DNA from: Paraphaeosphaeria minitans
Taxonomy: Eukaryota > Ascomycota > Dothideomycetes > Pleosporales > Didymosphaeriaceae
NCBI GenBank assembly: GCA_015832175.1
Contig: WJXW01000004.1
Coordinates: 3,534,001 to 3,598,000 of the forward strand
Reading direction: 5' to 3'
Length of the DNA: 64,000 bases
Shown: piece by piece, positions 32,378 to 42,629 of the stretch
How positions within the stretch are numbered: the stretch's first letter is position 1
Layout of the letters: each line of letters starts with the position of its first letter
Notes under the pieces: generated by a model
The model's database searches: none
What the model was told of the DNA's origin: nothing
The model's input: the letters and a program-made list of their open reading frames with translations, nothing else
Program-made: the position numbers and the translations under genes

Positions 32378-33248
32378 TTACATATACATTAACCGTATCT
32401 TCTCAGGCTGCTGAATATTCCTGTCGAAAGCCTCCCCCTTCTTGATTCCATCAGCATATGTCCCGCCGATCAGTTTAAACCGTTTTGTGACGGCCTCTTT
32501 TTGGACTCCTACGACAAATAGTACATTTCCATGCTGTAAACAACAGTAGAACCGTTTACCCTTGTCGTTTTTTGGAACTAAGCAGAAGTGGCCATTCTCG
32601 GTGGTTGAAAATGGGTGACAATACATCGCAAAATGAAACGCTTTCCGCATATCATCCAGTGTTTGTTTCGGTTTGCGTGGAGTAAGACTCTTGCGTGTGA
32701 AGAGGCCTTTCTGTCGGCGAAGAGTATACGGTTGACCAGGTATATGCTGTATTTTATCCAAGCACTCGTCAACGATGAGACTGAGTACTTCACCGTACTC
32801 TTGTGGAGCAGTGCTATGGGACGAGCCGTCCTTTCCAGTGACCAGCGTCTTCCAGAATGCGCCTGTTGTTGCTACGGTGTCAAAGCCAATACCTGGGATG
32901 ATCAGAACCTTATTTTTGCCCGCGAGTGCGTATTTGGTTTCATATGCTTTCACAGTCTCAGGATCGAACAAAGGTCCATAAACAGAATAGAATGACCTGT
33001 ACATCCTCTTGGTTGAAACAGGATTGATCGATCCACAGAAAGATGCTACCCGTTTGGCTTCGCAGGTGCGTTAGGGCGAAGGCCAGGGTACTAGGAATTT
33101 GGATCGATTTGCCGTTCGCGAAGCGAAACTGGGGGTCGAACATGAGAGCGGCCCACGTGTTACTCGACGCCGTATACCAGACGGGCAGCGAGAAAATGTA
33201 AGCCGCACCAGTCACACTCCAACACGAGTGCCGTGATCGAAATATCAC
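32378..33248 (-). pseudogene. truncated heterokaryon-incompatibility (HET) domain gene
   Basis: Two frames abut at about 33,000. The upstream one contains ANGKSIQIPSTLAFALTHLR and IFLWIDQSCFNQEDVQ, the core of a HET domain (N-L-x-x-A-L-x-x-L-R...LWIDxxCxNQ-x-D). The second (from an ATG at 33004) has FDPETVKAYETKYAL, LIIPGIGFDTV and a terminal stretch FYCCLQHGNVLFVV...FKLIGGTYADGIKKGEAFD, which matches the end of HET proteins. The roughly 300 residues that normally separate these parts are missing. A splice at the junction does not reconnect the frames, so an internal deletion with frameshift is likely. HET proteins trigger cell death on non-self recognition; this copy probably cannot. Confidence 0.6.
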
Positions 33249-34525
33249 GTGACAGTCTCGCCACCTCCACTACCAATGATTGAGTCTATGCGCCAACTGT
33301 CTTGGATACGGGTTCGCTAGTTTCTGAGTGGGATCATTGAGCCAAAGGCCTCGAGTTTTGTACCACCGAGGCGATGCCTCAGCTGCTGACAGAGAGCTTG
33401 GATGAACGGCCTGGATCTTACTTTAGCACCGTCGACCAGAATGCTTGATTTCCTAACGTCGAGCAAAGGCGGAGACTAGAGGTGGTTGTGAGAATCCGAG
33501 GAAACGGGATTGGAGCGACGTTGGCATCAACGTTGGTTGTCTTTCAATTCAAGGTCGGTACCGAAACACGGGTTCATTATCGATAGGTAGGTACCTACCT
33601 ACGGGAAGGAGGAAGTCATGCAGTGTGCACCACTATCCCGTAGGTATCCTTCTAGACTGTCTTACGACACAGACCCTCACCCAGCCCGAAATCCTGGATT
33701 GCCTTCACGCCGAGCCCCCGACCGGTGGGTGACCCTCGTCATGCATTTCGGAAACCGTTGGCCTTTTTCAATCTTGTGGAATCAGCGGCCGGGCCGACGG
33801 CTTCTTACAGCAATCGCCAACTTTGAAGTGTAATGTCGCAATATACAGTTGCATCCCTTGTTGCGCACTATCATGCACGTAACTGGTGGCCACAATGTGC
33901 GACAGATAGATGGGGTCGGGGGTAGTCACAGGACGTCTCGCAGGGTTTAGAGTGACCTTCCTTGCTTAGTGGCTTCTTTCACTTCGGCATTTTCGTCAGC
34001 TTCCAGATGATCGATACGGTCGTGGCTGGTGTTCGTTCGTCACAGAATCTGCATCGCTACCCGTTCCCCAAGTAGGGATGAATGCCTCCGGAGTCTTAAG
34101 ACGTGTCCTCTTATGGACAGCGAATCAATGTAAACACAACGCGATGATGTTTCAGCTCCGGGTGGTTAAGTATTCGCACAGTCAGCTTCCTCGCCGTTCA
34201 TGACATTGTTAGTTCTCTAGCTGCCTTTCTGGCTTCTTGGGCAAAATATCTCCGATGCTATGGATCTTGATCGTTGAGCCCGACTCCAGACGGGAACTTG
34301 CGAGCCCATTCGTCGATCACTAGCATCAACACCAACGTCGCAATAGCCCATCCTTTTGCCGGACCTACTATAGGTTAGTGGGCTCTCACTGGGCTAATGC
34401 GCCTCGATTTCTAGGACTATCGGTCGCATCAATCTAAAGTTCTCCGGGTTTTCATATTGCTGGCACGCAAGCATCGATTACGGCCACACTTGCTGTCACA
34501 CACTGCTGCTAAAAGGTCCGCCATC
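33249..34525. other. intergenic, no gene recognised
   Basis: About 1.28 kb with no supported coding frame. A symmetrical TAGGTAGGTACCTACCTA motif lies at about 33,584-33,601. Confidence 0.45.
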
Positions 34526-35633
34526 ATGGCCATCTTCTCAAGGACCAAGAGGTCCGGCAAGGCAGTCGAGGAGCCAAACATTGTGCCTTCGGTCGAGCCT
34601 GCTAGCTTGCCACCACCTCCACCAGCCATTTCTGCTCCATTTCCCTCAATCGATCCGACTAAGCCGGCGTATACTGAGACCACAACACTCATGACTGCGG
34701 AAGAAGTGCGAGAAAGAATTGCAGCGAACCGTAAAAGACAAAGCGACATCATACGTCGCTCTGCGGCTCTATCATATACCCAGACTCACACTCATTCTCG
34801 CACAGTCAGCGAGTACAGTCTACCTGGTTCCGGCTGGCAGACGCATCGGATCCGAGAGCCTACCTCGATTGAAGCCATCCTCCAGGCCATGCCTATCTAC
34901 GACGCCAAATTAGTACCGCCTCCACTAGTCGTGCGTGGAATACAGCTACCACGAAGGCACTCGGAAGAGTTTCACGCCTACTCAAACCCACGCGCAGTGC
35001 CCTTGCCACCTCCAATCAAGACGCAACTTTTACCGCCACCTCGCAATCGTAGTCGCAGATTGACAAAGCCAAAGCTGGACAGCTCTTTGTCGGTGGTTCC
35101 AATACAGCCAGGTGCGTCTGAAAGTGCAGAAATATAGTAGCGAGTCTGACTGACATTCTCAGAGGAGGAATACTTCTCGAGTAGCTCTCGGAATTCAACC
35201 CGAAACTCTGCGAGCACTGTCAGTTCTGATGCTTCTTCTGGTGTGTATTCTTTGAGGAAACTGCCCATCTCAGCTAACCCGACCAGTGACGTCTGCATCT
35301 TCTGTCTTCAACGAACAGACCGAGACCAAGCAAACGCTTGCAAGGGTCCCAAACTTCTCCAAGCCGATGAAGACTTCAAAGAAAGAGAAGCCAGCGTTGG
35401 AGATCTCGCTGCCATACAGCTGCAATGTCGACAACCCTGTGGATGAGGTCAAGACTGCAAAGAGCCTGATCCCTACCTGGCGATATGAAGACTTGAACAT
35501 AGATACCCAGCCACCAACCCCAGTCACGACGATTTCGGCGGCGCATACGCGGAACCAGTCCTGGGGGCACTCACGAAAGACCTCCTTTGGTACTATGTTC
35601 AGACGGACGAATTCGTCTACTTCCGCGTTTTGA
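34526..35633 (+). CDS. Ser/Pro-rich protein of unknown function
   Basis: Three exons (34526-35111, 35163-35240, 35287-35633) with introns of 51 and 46 bp give 336 aa. The start at MAIFSRTKRSGKAVEEP is the first ATG in the open frame. Introns with GTGCGT and GTGTGT donors join QP to EEEYFSSSSRNSTRNS and ASS to VTSASSVFNEQ without frame conflict. The product is hydrophilic, rich in Ser, Pro and Arg, with several PPP runs and no signal peptide, membrane segment or catalytic motif. It looks intrinsically disordered, like many cytoplasmic or nuclear regulatory proteins of filamentous ascomycetes. I cannot name the family. Confidence 0.7.
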
Positions 35634-36922
35634 TTTGAACGATGTATACGCTCTCTTTGTCCAATCGGGTTGGCGTTTACGGCGGTGATGCCTCGCTTTA
35701 GAGGCTGTCCCTCGTTTAGGTTTTGAGCCACATTGCCTTGTCAGCTTTGAAGATACCAGCCACGAGGCACCCACCATCACTTTCGATATCTTTTCAGCAC
35801 AGAGTGTTTTACTTTCGCGCCCATACCTTGCACACATTGTTACGCTTTATATTTACTTGAAGTGCATATTAAACGGCCGCAATGAGATACAACGAATATC
35901 CGCGCTTGATTTAGTACACCACACGTCTTGTTCCTACATGAATGGTTTATTTGTTCTGTCAATAGGCCAGAACAGCCTTTCCGGTTGTTTTCCAGTCCGC
36001 ACCAGCACGCAATAGTCACTGGGAGGTTCGCGGGGCAAATGATAGTTCGCCTTCTTCAAGATCGGAGTCACCACCGCCGAACTCAAACTCTACCCGAACC
36101 ACTTATTCCCTGAAAAGGGCAAGGCATCCACCCCAGCTGACTCCTAGCATTCTTGTCACTCCACCGAAACTTCAGAGCCTCAGTCCAGTGCCCGGGGGCT
36201 TTCCCAATGGGCGCAGTCCCGCGCCTTCTATTGTTGTACTATAGCTAGCGCCACTGCCTCTGGACGGCGCTGTTCTCCGGAGTTGGGGATGAACTGAGTG
36301 TTGGTGCGGACCCCTGACACTAGAGATTAGGGATTGTGGCGCTGCAAGGTCCCTTAGTGCTGAGTTCATGCAGGTCGAATACGACGAGAGGATTTCAGCT
36401 CATCCTGGGCATGAGAACACGAGTTTGTTGGTGCAGGACTACGCGTCGGTAGGACTGCATCATAATGTGGAGTTGTCTAATCATAGATTCGGGATTTTGG
36501 GGACGGATTGGAACGGAACGGAAAGCAAGTTTTATGTTTGCGTGGCGATGGTCGATGGTACTGCCGGGTCTGGTCTGTGGGAGTATCCGCCACGGAAGGA
36601 GTCGACGGGACTTCGAGCGCTCCTTCGAATGTAAGATCAGGTGATGAGTGTGATAACTTTGCGAGATCAGTACAGGTATATTGAGGCGCGGGGTCGGGTC
36701 ACAGTATTTCAGAAGTATTTCTGAGTATGTCGGAGCCAATGGTCATTGAACGGATACTTTGTCACTATGGATCTGGTATGCCTCCACTATTTATTATAAT
36801 GGATCTCAAGCCTCGGCTCGCTTGAACAGCGCACGGGCCGGGTCTTTATCGACAAGAGTGCACGCTCCACCCCTACATCGAAGCTCAACCGTCCACCAAG
36901 CCCCTCACCACTAAATGCGACC
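35634..36922. other. intergenic with possible orphan exon
   Basis: Apart from the exon-like frame at 35966-36244, this interval holds only short frames, including an 88-codon one from an ATG at 36368 with no recognisable content. The last 150 bp should contain the MED22 promoter. Confidence 0.4.
35966..36244 (+). pseudogene. possible terminal exon or gene remnant, Ser/Pro-rich
   Basis: A 92-codon frame begins after an AATAG acceptor-like site and ends in TAG. It contains NDSSPSSRSESPPPNSNSTR, QLTPSILVTPPKLQSLSP and NGRSPAPSIVVL. The composition resembles the preceding Ser/Pro-rich gene, but that gene already ends in its own stop 330 bp upstream, and no splice was found that would join them. 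It could be an alternative last exon or a remnant. Support is composition only. Confidence 0.25.
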
Positions 36923-37441
36923 ATGGACTCCAAGCAGCGAAACGCTCATGCACTGCGCAGTAGGCAGATCTGTCCATCCACAATTTCTTAGCTGATGAAC
37001 CGGCAGATCGCGTCAACGACCTCATGAACGAGCTTCTAAATCAATACCGCGCCATCCTAGCTGTGGCCCGCGAAGACGATAACCCTGACTACAGCCAATC
37101 CGCACAAAAGGAGCTCGCGATCAAAGAGGGCGCCATGGCGATTGTACGGTCTCGCCATTGCCTTCCTGCGCGCCTCGACCGGGGAGAGTAGGCATTGCTT
37201 AGGATCGGCTGACAAGTGGCAGGTCACAGCGGCGCAGAATATGTCGATGTTCATACGCGATCTCCAGGAGCTGTGGCTGTTTGGTGGACTGGAAACGCTG
37301 GCAGACGAGAAGGATGCGGAGGTGGAAAGGCTGAAGGCATTAGAGGTTGCGGGGCTCGTTGAGGGGCTTGTGGGGAAGCTGCCTCAGGCGTGGAAGCCGC
37401 AAGAGGGCGAACAGAATGGAGCGCAGAATGGGGTGGCATGA
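36923..37441 (+). CDS. MED22: mediator complex subunit 22
   Basis: Three exons (36923-36959, 37007-37143, 37223-37441) with introns of 47 and 79 bp give 130 aa. The first exon is only 37 bp. The product has the short all-helical Med22/Srb6 layout: an N-terminal helix RVNDLMNELLNQYRAILAVA, a middle helix around AIVTAAQNMSMFIRDLQELW, then LFGGL, the conserved end of the Med22 signature (E-L-W-L-F-G-x-L), and a hydrophilic tail. Med22 belongs to the head module of Mediator, which bridges activators and RNA polymerase II. The assignment rests on length, helix pattern and the ELWLFG motif. Confidence 0.8.
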
Positions 37442-38304
37442 AAGAGGAGGACAGTGTGGAAATTCGAATAACAGCACAGAGAAAAAGCTGGAAAGCCCCT
37501 GCGACGAGCGAAAGGAATGCGCGACTCGGGGCGAGAAGGGTCGATGATATTTCTCACCGAGATTCTCTTGCGAAAGCGAAGGCTGCATTCGACGCGTTGG
37601 CAGATGATGAGGGAAGCGCTAATGCTCTGAAGTCTCGGAGCAGCAAGGAACTCGCGCTTCGGAAGCCAGTGATGCGCCCCACACGAACATGGTACCGCTT
37701 TCCGCTTGCGCTTTCAAACACCCAGTAGCATTTCTCCATAGCAGTGTGACTGCACAAGGCTTGGCCAAGTGGCACCTTACACTTGAATATGTAAGCCTGG
37801 GGACAATGACTACTCAATCAAAAGCGTTGGGTTCGCTTCCCGCGCATAGAATTACATGAGACTGAAGACATCAAATACACTCACCAGAGCCTGCTGTACT
37901 GACCATGCTCGTGCGAGTTAGCATACCGTACCACCTTTCCGCTTGCACACCTAACTATCCTTAGTGTACACAGCCCATTGATCCTAGCTCTGTCGTCATC
38001 GGCTGACAGCCAATCAATGCCATCCAACCTATCGTCCTTGGCCTTTGTGTAAACATACATCTCACACCTGCACCCGTTCATCAACCATCGCAAGATACTC
38101 GTGGTCCTTCAAAGATGCCATGTTCCTCTCGCACACTTATAGTCGGCACGTTTGACCCGTCGGGGCAATGTTGTGCCGCGTTTCCCGCCCCCGAAGCTCG
38201 TCCGAGGCACGTCGCTGCGTCCAGAGCTCCATCCCGGCGGCCAATGGACAATTTTTCTGCGCCGACCTCCTTTCCTCCATCGCTCAAAGCCTTTGATTTC
38301 GACA
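37442..38304. other. intergenic, no gene recognised
   Basis: Frames of about 80-110 codons exist on both strands at 37,390-37,820 without recognisable content. A tRNA-like A-box/B-box pair near 37,760-37,840 was examined and rejected. Confidence 0.45.
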
Positions 38305-38310
38305 TATAAG
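38305..38310 (+). promoter_or_regulatory. TATA-like box of the MAPEG gene
   Basis: TATAAG lies about 52 bp before the ATG, inside a C/T-rich leader (CACGACCTCC...CACCACCAATACC) typical of filamentous-fungal core promoters. Sequence match only. Confidence 0.35.
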
Positions 38311-38361
38311 TAATCATTTGCACGACCTCCATTTCACCACCAATACCACCAATCACCCATC

Positions 38362-38871
38362 ATGCAAGCCATCCAGGTCCCCGCCGACTACGGGTACGCT
38401 ATCCCCAATCGCATCTCTCCCCTCCAACTAACAACCCGCAGCTTCGTCCTCCTCTCGGTCGTCTCCACCTTCCTCACAAACACCTACCTCGGCATCCGCG
38501 TCGGCGCCTTCCGAAAAGCCGCCAATGTCCCCTACCCCTTCGAATACGCGTCGTGGGAGCAAGTCCAGAGCGCGCCTGCCGAGCGCAAGGCGGCGCTCCT
38601 CGCCTTCAATGCCTCGCAGCGCGGCCACCAGAACTTCGGCGAGGTTCATTTCACCACCGTGGGCTGCCTGTTGATTTGCGGCCTGAGCCAGCCCAAGTTG
38701 ACGGCTGTCCTGGGTGGCATATGGAGCGTGGGCAGGTTACTGTATTCGATCGGGTACACGAACTGGAACCAGAATGGAAAGGGGAGATACGCAGGTGCGC
38801 CAGGGCTGTTGGTGCAGTACGGGATACAAATCTGGGCGGGTGTAGTGGCTTGGGGTCTGGCCATGCAGTAG
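38362..38871 (+). CDS. microsomal glutathione S-transferase 3-like MAPEG protein
   Basis: An intronless 169-aa frame from an ATG in good context. Four hydrophobic segments and the motif FNASQRGHQNFGE at about residues 74-86 match the MGST3 branch of MAPEG (usually FNCxQRxHQN). YSIGYTNWNQNGKGRYAGAP follows, as in other family members. These endoplasmic-reticulum proteins conjugate glutathione to, or reduce, lipid hydroperoxides and electrophiles. The second residue of the motif's C-V pair is replaced (A-S), which is common in fungi. Confidence 0.88.
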   Translation: MQAIQVPADYGYAIPNRISPLQLTTRSFVLLSVVSTFLTNTYLGIRVGAFRKAANVPYPFEYASWEQVQSAPAERKAALLAFNASQRGHQNFGEVHFTTVGCLLICGLSQPKLTAVLGGIWSVGRLLYSIGYTNWNQNGKGRYAGAPGLLVQYGIQIWAGVVAWGLAMQ

Positions 38872-40582
38872 ATGGAGAGGCATTGTGGGACTTGGGTTGG
38901 GGAAATCTATTTGTTGGGACAACCTGTTTGCGGTGCGGTGGTTCTACAATAAAAGCACAGTCGTTGCCATGCCGCGATGACTTACTCACAGAATCGAACA
39001 CTTGTTATCAAGCATTTTGATTTGACTCCGCAGATACCCAATCAGCGAATAGCTGCACATCGATTACAAGTCTGGCCAGCCATGACTTTCTTCGTCAGTG
39101 AGGATCGTTTGCAGCGATGCTTCTTGCCATCGAGTTAAATTACTGCTATGCACAAGAAACACCTCAACCTACCCATATCTCCCCGCCGTCTCGTGCACTT
39201 CCCTTGGATCGCCTATCTGCTGGGCTCGCTCCTTTCGTGTTCTGGCAAAGCAGGCTTCAGTAATTATCTTCCTTGTCGTTCTACGGGTCGCTCACTGGTC
39301 CATCTCAATGAGAGAAGTGAGGCACCGAAGCTGGATTATGGTCCTGCGTGCAGTTGACATCGCATCCTGGCCTCTTGCCAAGCCTTCATACCCTGCATTA
39401 TCTTTCCTGCAACACTACGCACAGGATAAGGCCTGGTCGTGGAAGGACAGCCACTGCTTAAGCGATGGCAAATATATAGGAGATAAGAATACAACATTGA
39501 TGGCGTTGATAGCTTGGAACCCGGAAGGGCAGCCCTATGCCACCTGACCACCCATAGCATATTTCAAAGAATATTAGTCCGCAGCTGCTGCCTCCAGCAT
39601 CAGTTTCGACTCGTAGTACCCCTATTGTGCTTCCTTCGTCGCATTCTGCACTAGCAACCTGGTGAACGACGGTGGGGCTGTGTACCAAAGCTTTAGTGAT
39701 GCTGCCGGGCTAGGTAGGACGTGCGTTGTTGATCTAGGATCACTGTTCGCCTACAAAGCCTACTTGCTGAGGGCAAGACGTGGTCTTGAACCTCCACAGC
39801 ACAGTGAAAGACATACTCCGATACTCTCCAATCATACTACGGACTGCACCAGACCCATCTTCCGCAACTGCATACCTGATGTTTACCCTCCTGATACTCT
39901 TTTAACACAATTAGATCTGCGGTCCTGCTGCTCGCCCTGCAAACTGATACCTACTCCAAAACCCCCGACACATCGATCACCAATCACATTCACTCACTCA
40001 AATCCCTAGTGTGACATAGCCACGCGCGATCGGCATATAGCTTCTTGTTCGACCGCTATTTTCGGGTGTGGGCGTAAGGTGTCTAAGACAAGAGGCAAAC
40101 CGAAAGTGTCTCAGTCCGAATCTACGATCGTGGCAGGCTATACAGAGCAGTGTGATCGATGTTCCCACGCGAGTTTGTCCTCAGAAACATGTTTACGGTA
40201 GCGCAAAGAACGCCGGGAGTGTGAAGGTCCAGACCAGCGTGGACGCAATCAAGGAGACGAGGCGGGAAGAACCACAGGGCTGCGGTGTAGATCTTGTGCG
40301 GTTGAAAGCCTTGTTTCAAAGACTTCTTTCTGTGAGTTTCGTGAGGGCCGACACACCTGGGGGTACATTTGCGATGGAAAGTTCCACTCGAGGCCATGGA
40401 AACACGCGTGAAGCTTTCGTCAGCGCATAAGTGTCCGCACTATTATCGAAAGGGCAACATCCACAATCGTTCTAGTCAACAATCCATCGACGAAGTCCGT
40501 CCTCCAAATGCTGTCCTTGACCGACTTCATCGTGTCGTCTAAGACGCTGTTCTTTCCATTCCTTCGAGCGAAGGGAGTCAAG
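38872..40582. other. intergenic, no gene recognised
   Basis: About 1.7 kb. Frames up to 149 codons (around 39,098-39,547) lack recognisable content. No RNA gene or repeat is seen. Confidence 0.45.
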
Positions 40583-41054
40583 ATGAAAAAGGGAGGCTGC
40601 TTGTGTGGGAAAATAGTGTACGAGTTCCTGGGTGAGCCTATCAAGACGGTGAGTCTCGTTCCCACATACTCTTCCAAGACTCAAGACCCGCTGACGATCC
40701 CAGATGCTATGCCACTGCATCAATTGCAAACGAATGACTGGCAGCTCGTACTCTACCAATATCAGCGTGCGGTCCACCTCTCTCCGTTTCGTCGGCTCGC
40801 CGCGGCAGTTCCTCCTCAAATCGGGCCAGGGACCCATCTTCACCGTCTCCTTTTGTGGAACCTGTTCGAGTACACTTTGGAAGGAGAGCGATGCGGAAGG
40901 TTTAAAAGGATTTATCATGGTCCAAGCCGGGACGTTGGCTCAAGGACTTGACCGATACCCGCCGGACGGAAAGATATTCGCCAGGGAGAGAGTCAAGTGG
41001 ATGAGGCCAATGGAGGATGTAGAGCAGTTTGAGGGCACAGATGTGAGGCTATGA
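40583..41054 (+). CDS. GFA-domain (Mss4-fold) protein
   Basis: Two exons (40583-40648, 40704-41054) with a 55-bp intron give 138 aa. GGCLCGKIVYEF at the N-terminus, CHCINCKRMTGSSY right after the intron and SFCGTCSSTLW supply the C-x-C, C-x-x-C and C-x-x-C zinc ligands of the GFA (glutathione-dependent formaldehyde-activating enzyme) domain. The family name reflects one founding member. Most fungal copies have no proven substrate, so only a zinc-binding Mss4-like fold can be asserted. An in-frame ATG 75 bp upstream (40508) could give a 25-residue longer N-terminus; the internal ATG was preferred because family members start close to GGCLCG. Confidence 0.85.
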
Positions 41055-41173
41055 ACATAGTTGGCGTTGCTTTTTGTGATGTTTTTCGTGTAGCATACTT
41101 TACGCATTAGACCACACAATTCCATTAGACAATGACAATTGACGGCTTGTGATCGAGTGTGCAAGGTAGTCCT

Positions 41174-42376
41174 TCATTTGCCTTCAGCTGCCGCCTTGGC
41201 AGCCGCAGCTTCTTTCTTTCGTTGCAGATAACGTTCCTTCGCAGTACTGATGTCGGTCGCCGTCTTCTGGCTCTTGCTGGCATGTAGCAGCTTTCTTGCC
41301 TCTTCAGCTTCTTCGTCGGCTTTGCGCTTCGCCGCTTGTTCGATCTGCTGAGCAACCATCTGTGTATGCCTGGCCCGAATGTCGTTCCGCGCAGCATTGC
41401 GGCCTTGGAAGCCAGTGTTTGGCGCCGATGGTTTGGCTGCCGTGGGAGTTGTGGTCGCCGACTTCTTCGGTTTCGCAATGATATTGAGACCAGCCTGGAG
41501 GAGCTGTCTCTTATCTGTGATCTGGCCTTCTTCGTTCACTACAACGTCTTTGCCCTGTGCTCGTGCCTCGGCGGCTATCTCTGCATCTGTCTTCTCCTTA
41601 GGCTGTTCCTCTAGCTTCACACCCGATTTGGCGAGCTCAGCCGCAGCCTCCACGGCTTCTTGGTGTCGCTTCTCCTCCTCCATCAGCCTCATCTTGTGGA
41701 AGTTCTGCATGCCGTATTTACGTTTCTGCTCCTCTTCTTCCTCCTGTTTTTTCTTGTCCTCGTCTTCGGCCTTGCGCGCTTCCTCCTGCTGAAGCTTGTA
41801 CGCGCCCGTCACGAACTTTTCCTTGTCTGCGAACTCGTCGCCCTCGGCCTCGCGCTCGCGTTGCAGGATCTTATCTCGTGCGCGGAGCCCGTCCTTTTTG
41901 CGCTGCTCTGCTGACGCGAACAGGGCCTCCATGTATTTTGGCGTCTGGTCCGCAGCCGCCTCTTGCTCAGCGGCCTTCTTTGCCAGCTGCCTTGCGTGGA
42001 TAGCTTCATAGGCGGCATCGTAGTCGTAGATAGACGCATCCAGCTCTTGGGCCTCTTTGGCGCGTCGTTCCGACTCTTTGGCGCTGGCGAGATTGGCGAC
42101 TCTGGTCGGGTCGTCCTCTTTTGCGAGCGCCCTCCGCTTTGGGGGCTCGTGTGTTTTGGGCTTCGACTTGGGCTTTGGGGCCAGCTTTTCGTCTTTCAAC
42201 GAGGCGGCTAGCGTGTCTTCGAAGTTGAACTCTGCGATTTCCTCCTCGGCAACTGCGGTCTTTGCCTTTGGCTTGGGCTCGTCCTCTTCTTCGTTGAAGA
42301 GCGGCTTCTTCTTTCCCAGAGATGGCTTGTTCGGCCCGCTCGCAAGTTTATTCTTCAAGCCAAACTTGAAGGCCAT
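41174..42376 (-). CDS. nuclear speckle splicing regulatory protein 1 (NSRP1/CCDC55, DUF2040) homolog
   Basis: An intronless frame, 400 aa from the ATG of MAFKFGLKNK, which matches the usual start of the family. The DUF2040 core is clear: YDYDAAYEAIHARQLAKKAA, then KYMEALFASAEQRKKDGLRA, EREAEGDEFADKEKFVTGAY and RKYGMQNFHKMRLMEEEKRH. The rest is lysine/glutamate-rich coiled coil. In animals NSRP1 binds RNA and modulates alternative splice-site choice in nuclear speckles; the fungal role is inferred. The frame is open 42 codons upstream, but this overlaps the divergent promoter. It is transcribed away from the NFKBIL1-like gene from a shared 253-bp region. Confidence 0.85.
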   Translation of the reverse strand: MAFKFGLKNKLASGPNKPSLGKKKPLFNEEEDEPKPKAKTAVAEEEIAEFNFEDTLAASLKDEKLAPKPKSKPKTHEPPKRRALAKEDDPTRVANLASAKESERRAKEAQELDASIYDYDAAYEAIHARQLAKKAAEQEAAADQTPKYMEALFASAEQRKKDGLRARDKILQREREAEGDEFADKEKFVTGAYKLQQEEARKAEDEDKKKQEEEEEQKRKYGMQNFHKMRLMEEEKRHQEAVEAAAELAKSGVKLEEQPKEKTDAEIAAEARAQGKDVVVNEEGQITDKRQLLQAGLNIIAKPKKSATTTPTAAKPSAPNTGFQGRNAARNDIRARHTQMVAQQIEQAAKRKADEEAEEARKLLHASKSQKTATDISTAKERYLQRKKEAAAAKAAAEGK

Positions 42377-42629
42377 GGCGACGGTCGGCGAAGTTGGTGT
42401 GCGAAGGAAATTGGATCGAGCGAAGCCGTGGTTGCTGTTCCAGAAGATCCAACGCCAGGCCACTCGGCGCGCCCGCCAATGACATGGTCGCGCCTTCCGC
42501 ACCCTCCCCGCCCCAACTCCAACCTCAGCCTCTCACCCACCGAATGCGCTGCTGCCTATACTCGCCCGCACACAACTTCGGCGTCACTCTCTATGCACCA
42601 CTGGAACCTGATACACCACAGTCCTCACC
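42377..42629. promoter_or_regulatory. shared divergent promoter of the NSRP1-like and NFKBIL1-like genes
   Basis: 253 bp separate two oppositely transcribed starts. Both flanking products are linked in other eukaryotes to mRNA processing, so co-regulation is plausible. No TATA box is evident, which fits housekeeping genes. Confidence 0.5.

Noticed and set aside
36368..36634. 88-codon ATG frame
   Set aside because: No domain, signal peptide or neighbouring exon. Consistent with chance.
37755..37840. possible tRNA gene (TGGCCAAGTGG A-box, GGTTCGCTTCC B-box)
   Set aside because: Acceptor-stem halves do not pair, the T stem has mismatches, and B-box position 58 is C instead of A. At most it is a decayed tRNA-derived sequence.
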